From the NCBI RefSeq assembly GCF_000182565.1, contig NW_015971542.1, positions 382,976 through 446,975 on the forward strand: DNA of 64,000 nucleotides, read 5' to 3'. The notes under the pieces were generated by a model, which saw only the letters and a program-made list of their open reading frames with translations, was not told the origin of the DNA and did not search any database. Of the stretch, positions 56,854 to 64,000 are shown piece after piece. Both the position numbers and the translations under genes were made by a program. Numbering within the stretch: the first letter of the stretch is position 1; the number at the start of each line of letters is the position of its first letter. Source of the stretch: Spizellomyces punctatus DAOM BR117 (lineage: Eukaryota; Chytridiomycota; Chytridiomycetes; Spizellomycetales; Spizellomycetaceae).

Positions 56854-58560
56854 TGTTGATACTAGGGTTGCAAAATAAACTACTGGAGGGCGTTTTGAGA
56901 GGCATTATGGAAACAGTCGACTTTTAAAGACGCTGGCGGATATGGTGGTTTCTTATTACATGAAAATTGTTTTTGCTATTGTTTTGCCTACGGATTCACG
57001 GCTCCGACCAAGGGCTCGCCTTCGATCTAACATTTGCTACTCTGGTGGCGATTCAAACCCGGCGAACATATTGTATTTTGAAAACAATGTCAAAACATCG
57101 TCAAAGCCGCCTTATATGAGATATCATCAGGATTTTGGTATCTTATAGATAATCCGGCCTCCAAGTAGCTCCCATGCCCATGAGGTCTGTTTATGTGATC
57201 GTCACCCTCGTTCCCCCAAGGTTTGTCCCTATTCAGAGCTGGACACTAAATATTTAAGCGAGGATGAATACTTTGGGGGTGGTCTCAGTAAGCATTATCA
57301 AACAAATGTGGGCTGTGGACAGTTGGACATTCTCGTAGAAATCTGGGCATCCTTAAGGGACAAAAGGTTGTAAATCGTCGATTAACATTGTACTAGAAAA
57401 CCAATGAACGGTTGTTACAACGAGTATCAAAAAAGGGACGGTAACATGTTATTTAATTGTTACTTGATTTAGGGCAACCTTCCACAGGTAGGAAGATCCG
57501 CATTTTCAACCGGTGTTTTGATGGGGTTCCCGCAGCCAAAACATATCTCCATTGAATGGAGCAAACGAAAAAAAGGTAACATTGTTAACCATTGCGCGGC
57601 GTCTAATCTTGTTGCCTAAGGCCATTACCCTCAATTCGGTCCGCGGTAAAGAACAATAGCGGGATGGCCGTAAATAAACGATGTGTACATGGGGGCTAGA
57701 GAATTGGATGCATCCCAGCTGCGACCCGCAATCATTCACCGTATTGCTGCTGTCCTACCTTGTCGGGGTTATTGCAAAACGGAATGCGCTATCGACGAGA
57801 TTAAAGGTCCGCAGTAAAACACATCTAAAACTGTTATGGCAAGGTTTTATAGGACCTGAAAATGGATTATCATATTTTCATACACAGCATGTGGATTTCA
57901 TCAAAAATATCATAGAACGGAATACCTCTATGAGTTTTTAACTTGTCAAGTTAATCGGAACGGATCCTAAACTTCTGGGATTCTGGCGACAAGGCAGTTG
58001 AATTACTCTTCTCGTTTCGTTGCCTTATGCACCCACCCAATAATCAGTGATCAAAATCCGGTTAACGACCCTCATTTTCTTCCTGTAATGCAATTCTTAC
58101 TACTCTGTCAATACAAGGACCCCAGAGATATCCTCCACACACTGAAACAGTACTGTGGCATAGCAGTTAACGGAGCGCTCCAGTATACTGAACACATCCT
58201 GAGAAGGTTCCCTCAAACCAACCATAGTTATATTCTTTCCTTGCCCAAGTGTCGAGTGTATTCAGCAGATTCTGGTGTCATATTTCACATTTACCGCAGG
58301 GTTGGGCCTTGTAATCTGGAGTTAGCAGATTATTGGCATTCTGATCTGGATGCCTCTTGTCACAAGTGATCCGGAATATATGAAACCAGTTGACAGGAGT
58401 CCTTCGATGGGCTCGCTAGTTTTCCGATTAAAACCGGTATGTTTGAGGATTTGATTTTATATTGACAGTTTCCAGCACATTGCAATATCTACAGCACTTT
58501 ATCCGTCACGGTTGGTCAGGAAGAACACAACTACCACAAAATGACAACAAAATCACTACA
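56854..58560. other. Long AT-rich intergenic region
   Basis: About 1.7 kb, the longest gene-poor stretch here. Open frames, including one at 57998-58369 that begins at TTG, have no recognisable content. No terminal repeats, transposase fragments or tRNA were found by eye. Confidence 0.45.
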
Positions 58561-60354
58561 TTACGAATTCAGAGCGTCTCCAATGACTGCGGCCAGAACA
58601 AGTAAGCTGCCAATGCTACCAAGACTGGCTACAGCACCCGCTTCCAAAAATGCGGGAATTGATACCAAAGCACCAATGCCAATCCTTACCACAAAGGATG
58701 ACCAATGTCGTTTTGATGATTTTCCAACATCCAAGAGACCGATCAGCGCCAAACATAGCATTACCACTCCCAATCCAATCGAGAACAATTGAACTTCAGT
58801 CCATGAGGATACATTCACTAGTCGTGAGCTTCCACCAGTCACAGGATTGACCGAAAACAATGACACCGCATACGGCATTGACTGATTCGCTGCAAACTTA
58901 TTCGACAGGTCTTGGGCCGAACTGCTCAGATTTTGAGCGGCCTGAGCTCCCGAAACAAATGGCGGGTTTGGCGGTGGGTCGTAACTGAATGTTGGCTGCT
59001 CACGTATATACTCGTATACAAGTTTGAGCATTCCGTGCAACCCGTAAATTGCTATCATTAGAGACACATGGAGGGGGATGTGGAGGTACTCCCAAAAGAA
59101 AGAGCGAATGGGGGAAATGTCTCTTTTCATAGCTTCCGATTGTGCATCTCGTGAATGCCGGGGAATAATCCCAGACCGATTGATGGCTGTCGAGTCCAGC
59201 CAGATCCCCCTATGGGAACTGCACAGAAAATATAATCGTTCCATGGCATACAAAATGCAGAGACCTACAATAGCAGATATAAGACTTCGCGGATATAGTG
59301 AAATAGCCGTTAGGCTCGCGGGGACGTCGATATAAGGCCTCGTCTCAAAGATGCCGATAACCCCAGCCGCAATCAGTAACGATGTGCATAATCCGATTCT
59401 GCTTCGGTGAGAAGCTGTTTCAAACATAACTTCATCGTCGATAGATAGGTGATGCGTATTCACGGCGCCCGTTTCCATACGAGCTTCTGCAATCCCCAGA
59501 GCAATCAAGCAGGCTTGATCGAGGATCACAGCTAATCCCGATACAATGTCCCAAATTCTTCGATCTTGGTCCCCCAAACCCAAACTAACAGCCCACAAGA
59601 TGCAAGGGGCAAGAACTGTGGCAGCTCTTACGGAAACTAACCACCAGCTTCTCGTAGCACACGGTTTTTCATATATTGCCGCGATAATGTGCGTGATTGT
59701 ATGAGCCGCGCGACCAGCGATGATAAATACACAAAAGCCTCGCCATGTACCATTCACAATGTTGAAAACCCCTGGTGCGGTGAATGCAGCCCCGAAAAGT
59801 ATACTGATACGGGCACCCGTGTAAATCGTATGGAGCATGTCATCACGGGCGAAATATCGATCGTGTTCGCAGATGAGAAGGATATAAGTTGTGTGCAGAG
59901 GCAAGAAGACGAGGATGAAGTGCAATAGGCCCAAAGATGTCCGGCCGTGCGACGCAAAGATCAGCAGCGTTCGATAGAGGCAAAGAACATAAAGAGCGTC
60001 AGTTATGATGGTCGTTGTCGGTGGTGGAACCGAGCTGAGAGGAGCACTGGGAGATATGATGCGGGCAAGCGGCGTAGCGCCATTTACACCCGGCCTACTT
60101 GCAATGCGCTGACGCAGGTGCAAGTATGAAGTAGAGTCGCTGATACCGGAGGGGCTGATTTTACGACCGGTGTGACGACCAATTCGGGAATTGGGCCGTG
60201 CGTCCGAATTATGGACGAAATTGGTGGGTGGACGTTGATCCGATCCTGGAAACCTCTCATTTTCGTCAAGGAGAGCGGTGCGGTAAATACCACCAGCAAT
60301 ATTTGCAGTGTTGCATTGGAGACCTTGTTCGGTTTCTGGGCAAAGTGGTGACAT
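58561..60354 (-). CDS. Multi-pass membrane protein, distant LtrA-like
   Basis: Single uninterrupted exon of 597 residues. A polar N-terminus of about 110 residues is followed by about ten hydrophobic segments. The pair CEHDRYFARDDMLHTIYTGAR is reminiscent of the RFDTDD-LH motif of bacterial and fungal LtrA (low temperature requirement A) membrane proteins. A second similar part, HLSIDDEVMFETASHRSRIGL, may be the matching half. The usual LELFFDLVFV start of LtrA is not seen, so the assignment is tentative. A loop rich in N, S, P and Q lies before the last two helices. Lack of introns is unlike most neighbours. Confidence 0.7.
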   Translation of the reverse strand: MSPLCPETEQGLQCNTANIAGGIYRTALLDENERFPGSDQRPPTNFVHNSDARPNSRIGRHTGRKISPSGISDSTSYLHLRQRIASRPGVNGATPLARIISPSAPLSSVPPPTTTIITDALYVLCLYRTLLIFASHGRTSLGLLHFILVFLPLHTTYILLICEHDRYFARDDMLHTIYTGARISILFGAAFTAPGVFNIVNGTWRGFCVFIIAGRAAHTITHIIAAIYEKPCATRSWWLVSVRAATVLAPCILWAVSLGLGDQDRRIWDIVSGLAVILDQACLIALGIAEARMETGAVNTHHLSIDDEVMFETASHRSRIGLCTSLLIAAGVIGIFETRPYIDVPASLTAISLYPRSLISAIVGLCILYAMERLYFLCSSHRGIWLDSTAINRSGIIPRHSRDAQSEAMKRDISPIRSFFWEYLHIPLHVSLMIAIYGLHGMLKLVYEYIREQPTFSYDPPPNPPFVSGAQAAQNLSSSAQDLSNKFAANQSMPYAVSLFSVNPVTGGSSRLVNVSSWTEVQLFSIGLGVVMLCLALIGLLDVGKSSKRHWSSFVVRIGIGALVSIPAFLEAGAVASLGSIGSLLVLAAVIGDALNS

Positions 60355-61175
60355 CTTTATACTGAGAAAGTATCCTGGAAAGGAACTCTCACCACTCTCT
60401 CCTGGTTACAGCTTTTCGCAACCTCCAATTGAAGGTATTTCGTTTTTAACAATTCGACGATGCGTACTCGCGCCTTCGAAATGTTTGGTGACCCTCAAGG
60501 ATTTGTTCCACCCAGAAAGCGACGTTCTGATATACCGAGTAGATCTGTGAAGGACACTGGCGTAGGATCGACAATTGCAGGTAACCCACATAAATGCCTT
60601 TCTACATCAAAATCGCCTCTGCATTACAAGGATGTCCATGTTGGACATGGAACAGGCAGTGCCAACCTCTTTGTTAAGGTTACTATTTGAATTTAGAAAT
60701 TCCATAGCGCTCTTGGGTTTATTCTATAAAGCTGGGGCCCGGCCTGGTCTATTTACAGCGATGACCCCAGTCGGGCCAACATCAAAACTCGATCCACAGC
60801 TAACTGATCTTATATCTCTCTGAACACAGGGTCATATCGTCATCATTGCATGGGGCCTACAAACATGTCACTTTCCAAGGTTATTGCAAGTGTTCAGCGC
60901 AGGCGGGTGGTGTGAGCACCTCATAACTACCCGGCCAGTACTGTGTGAACCCCAATAATATGGCGATATTGAGAAAATGACTGAAAGCGAATATGAGCAC
61001 TTATTTATACTAAATAGATGGCAACCATCCGCCTGATAGCCATAAAACCTGGACTTGTTTTGAGCACAAAGATACTGGCTAAAGGACAAGCAGGGAGGAC
61101 TGATCGAGTTTCCATTCAGATCGCGTTCTGGGTTTCTGGTGATCTCCACTCAGTGTCATTGACCATTCTGGCAAC
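60355..61175. other. Divergent intergenic region, LtrA-like / Med7
   Basis: About 820 bases between divergent starts. Open frames are short and have no recognisable content. Confidence 0.45.
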
Positions 61176-62482
61176 ATGGCAAACACAACAACAGACGGAC
61201 CAGGCGGCATAACAGTAACAGCATACCCACTGCCACCGTCCTATTTTAAGCTGTATACGGATGCAAATGTATCAAGGTTCCCAGAATACCAAGCACACAA
61301 AGGAGACAAAGAGCCGCCCCAATCACTGAGCGCATCACCTGGCGTTGAAAACCTTAACCAAGAAGACCCACCATCACTTCCCAACGTTGAGTCTCCATTT
61401 CTACATCCCCCGATTCCTCTTGAGGGACCGTATCAGGCATTTGGGGCGACATACAGTGTGAGGGAAATATTCCATTATTGTTTGTTTAATGTTGAGTTCT
61501 TACCACAACCGTATTGGCTGTAGACAGATGATGCCCTAAAACCTCTCAGTGAAGACGGTGTGAAGCAATTATATCCTGATGGGCCAATAGGTGGGTATTG
61601 AGACTTGGCATCCTCCTGCAGGCTCCGAGCGCATCCGCAACGATCCATGTGGAAACCCTGATGTATAAAATGATCCTGAGATGCGGTTTAGAGTACATGG
61701 CTCTTCGCTCACATTGATTCTCTGTTCTCGTTCTTGCAGATTGGAAGTCAGTGATGAAAAATCTCGTTCGAACCCTTGTCCTCAATCTTACAGAGCTTGC
61801 CCAAGTGATGGCAGTCAGAGGTCCTCTCCAGGTACACACGACAACCAATATATCCTGTGGACTTTACCGCTGAGCCAAACCTTCAATAACTGTCCATAGA
61901 GCGGGTACAAACTTGAGCAGATCGACCAAATCATGGCCAACATCCACCACCTCATAAACCAGTACCGGTCGCACCAGGTGCGTTTGTCTTGCGGATTGGT
62001 CATTCTCACTCGAGATTACTTACACGTTGGACAGGTACGCGACACAGTGCGTCTTATGCTGGAAAAGCAAATCAATCGGAGAAGGGAAATGGCCCAGCAA
62101 ATAAGAAGGTGCGCATAGTCTTGGTCGGCCTGAAGCTCAGAAAGGAACGGGAGTGGGGGTTAACTATGTATGTTAAATACCAGATGCTGCAATGAAATGC
62201 GGGAAGAACTTCAGCAAGCAAAAAAAGAGGTTCTGAATCCGAATTTAGGGGATGCCATGACTGTCGATGGCGAAGAGGACAATCACATGGGAACAGTGCG
62301 TTGTTCGGAGAGTGCATTTTTGCTTTGTCTTGTGTCTCACATCTCATGGACAGGACCAAATTAACGTATCAGACAACGACAACCTTTTTGAGGCTCTACG
62401 TTTACTGCAACCAAGGGATCCTCTCCAGCGGTATAATGAAACTCAGCAACGCCTCGCCGCCCTTGCTGATTCTATAGAATGA
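61176..62482 (+). CDS. MED7: Mediator complex subunit 7
   Basis: Middle-module subunit of Mediator, which links transcription factors to RNA polymerase II. About seven exons from the ATG at 61176. The N-terminus is ITVTAYPLPPSYFKLYTD, then HPPIPLEGPYQAFGATY, whose proline-rich pattern is a Med7 hallmark. The next exons are ALKPLSEDGVKQLYPDGPI and DWKSVMKNLVRTLVLNLTELAQ. Helical exons then give YKLEQIDQIMANIHHLINQYR and RDTVRLMLEKQINRRREMAQQ. A polar C-terminal extension carries a coiled segment (MREELQQAKKEVL) and ends near RLAALADSIE. All pieces are in the Med7 order, so the call is firm. Dimerises with Med21/Srb7 through the helices. Confidence 0.95.
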
Positions 62483-62620
62483 GACACCCACGACGAGTGC
62501 TTGGACCATTATCTTCCTGTAAGAAGGCTAAAGATATCCTCAAAGGAGATCGTCGCGTTTTTTACATATGTGAATCTATTGTATATACAAGAAGCTTGAG
62601 ATTATCATTGTACAGGTGAG

Positions 62621-64000
62621 CTACCGGCCAGTTGTCGCTCTTCGCTCATAAAAGTGAGGTCTATAATGATAATAAGGTTACTACCTGTCCATCGTATGGC
62701 AAAGTGAACTGGGCTACTTACGCCAACTCTGTCAACCAGTCCGGCTCAATCACCGTCAAATCTCGCATAAATGATTTAGTTGTTTCAACAACTGACAAGA
62801 TGAAAACTTTAGCGTGGGAAACGAAAGCCTGGATCAAGGCCGTTCACTAGCACCTTACCCTCATGGTAAACAACCCACTCAGGCGACCTTCGGAATAGAA
62901 CCGAATTAGGATGGATATGGAGTACCTTTGAATTTCGCCAAGTTCAGTTCTCGACATATCACATTAGTGTCACAGGAGGTACACGTACCTCGTTATGGAG
63001 TACCGTGCCATACGTTCCATCCGGCTTCAGTCGCGCAGCGTGAGAGAAATAGCCACTAACGATGCATTTCCTCAATATATCAATGTCTCCTTTACATGAC
63101 TCAAAAGGCATTCCAAATCGGCCAAGATATCGGCGGAGTTGTTGGCGGATGGATACAACGCGTAGCAGGGTTTTATGGTTTAGAAAATGGTTATAGCACC
63201 ATTTGGCACTCTTGTTATTCTTCAGGAACGCATTGTAGACTGAGGAGAAGGAATGTGCTTGTGTGAGCGAGCATCACAAAACTCTGACCCCGGACCAGGC
63301 ATTACCATTCAGATATGTTATGTGATCCCCTTCCTCAACTGCAAATTTACGCTTTTCATCCTCCGCCTCACGTCTCTGTCCAGACGGAGAGATAAACACA
63401 TTCTGAACAGAGAGCATTGCCGCAATGGTGAGGATTTCATCAGCACACTTCATGGAGAGCGAATTCATCAGCATGGCGGCGAGTAAGGGATCAACCGGGA
63501 ACTCGGCCAGATGGACGCCAAACGGCATTGTCAAGCGACCGTAATCATCTAGCGCCTTTAGAGAATACAGCAGCTCCAATGCCTTTGTCATATTGCTGAC
63601 TGGCGGGGGGGAGAGAAAGTCGAAGTAAAGAACATTTTCGATACCGAGTGCTTTAAGCTGGAGCACAACCGTTGCAAGGTTGCTGCGTTGCATTTCTGGT
63701 ACATTGTTGTCGGGAAGCGCGTCAAACGCTTTCTCAGTATATAATCGGAAAGCTTTCCCAGGCCGTGTTCTTCCCGCTCTTCCAGCTCGCTGCTGGGCCG
63801 ATGCCTTCGATATATGAGATACTATCAAACTCTCCATGTCGGTCCTCGGATTATATGCCCGAAGCTTCACAAATCCTGCATCCACTACGTATACAATTCC
63901 TTGAATAGTGATTGAAGCTTCCGCGATATTTGTCGCAACCACGACCTTCCTTGTACCCCGAGGCGCTGGTTCGAAAACCTTCAGTTGCTCATCAAAAGTC
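62621..64000 (-). CDS. DHX35-like DEAH-box RNA helicase (C-terminal part, cut by window end)
   Basis: Only the C-terminal portion is in the window; the 5' end lies beyond 64000. The open part starts in the second RecA domain with RKVVVATNIAEASITI (motif V region) and QQRAGRAGRTRPGK (motif VI with both arginine fingers). The winged-helix and ratchet follow (PEMQRSNLATVVLQLKALG, LKALDDYGRLTMPFG), then the OB-fold exons: SAKWCYNHFLNHKTLLRV, KCIVSGYFSHAARL, IHPNSVLFRRSPEWVVYHE and MRDLTVIEPDWLTELAPHFY. The NPRTDMESL segment and short C-terminus fit DHX35, which is found with the spliceosome and with a G-patch cofactor, rather than Prp22 or Prp43. It ends at the TAG at 62623-62621. Confidence 0.9.

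Noticed and set aside
57040-57070. GATTCAAAC word that looks like a tRNA B box
   Set aside because: No matching A box, acceptor stem or anticodon arm could be drawn around it.
57998-58369. 123-codon open frame on the plus strand
   Set aside because: Starts at TTG, no recognisable content, and no splice partners found.
62632-62850. 72-codon plus-strand frame after Med7
   Set aside because: Lies antisense to the last DHX35 exons; a shadow.

Overview
The window is nuclear DNA of an intron-rich fungus. Genes are closely packed on both strands. Most have several short introns (about 50-100 bases, GT-AG), with exons that can be very small. The gene set is fungal: an Rsc7/Swp82-type chromatin subunit, a stand-alone mRNA guanylyltransferase of the Ceg1 kind, lanosterol synthase, a Gbp2/Hrb1-like RRM protein and a Sar1/Gap1-type RasGAP. 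It also holds genes that budding yeasts lack or have diverged in, but that animals share: an ASXL-type ASXH protein, CLASRP, diacylglycerol lipase, UVRAG, DHX35, POLD4 and Hikeshi. I infer an early-diverging fungus, perhaps a chytrid. Phylum is a guess from gene content and would need marker-gene phylogeny.

Layout. 0.4-3.1 kb (-): RasGAP. 3.7-6.3 kb (-): CLASRP-like SR protein. 7.2-8.6 kb (+): ASXH plus RAMA-like chromatin protein. 8.7-9.2 kb (-): 3-hydroxyanthranilate dioxygenase. 9.5-11.3 kb (+): unknown coiled-coil protein. 12.2-15.5 kb (+): DAG lipase. 15.9-16.4 kb (+): MYND protein. 16.6-19.8 kb (-): UVRAG/Vps38. 20.1-20.8 kb (+): DNA polymerase delta small subunit. 21.1-21.3 kb (+): mitochondrial bL36. 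21.6-25.2 kb (-): WDR6. 25.5-26.5 kb (+): decayed NAM/SANT-like element-type gene. 26.9-29.3 kb (-): lanosterol synthase. 29.9-31.5 kb (+): mRNA guanylyltransferase. 31.8-33.8 kb (+): hexose transporter. 34.2-37.5 kb (-): Rsc7/Swp82-PHD fusion. 38.7-40.8 kb (+): orphan membrane protein. 41.2-45.0 kb (-): Epl1. 45.4-47.7 kb (+): RRM/GY-rich protein. 48.0-48.9 kb (+): eS17. 49.8-50.9 kb (+) and 51.2-52.0 kb (-): orphan membrane proteins. 52.7-53.5 kb (+): F-box protein. 53.6-54.8 kb (-): Hikeshi. 55.7-56.9 kb (-): orphan polytopic protein. 58.6-60.4 kb (-): LtrA-like protein. 61.2-62.5 kb (+): Med7. 62.6-64 kb (-): DHX35, cut by the window end.

The genes do not form one pathway. There is a loose theme of nuclear information processing (chromatin: ASXH/RAMA, Rsc7-PHD, Epl1; transcription and RNA: Med7, capping enzyme, CLASRP, DHX35, RRM protein, WDR6), mixed with housekeeping and membrane genes. 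The most unusual items are the ASXH+RAMA architecture, the Rsc7+PHD fusion, two micro-exons in Hikeshi, and the decayed NAM-like locus. Exon joins were worked out by eye from reading frame, GT/AG sites and family similarity, so boundaries are predictions. No tRNA, rRNA or CRISPR array was found.
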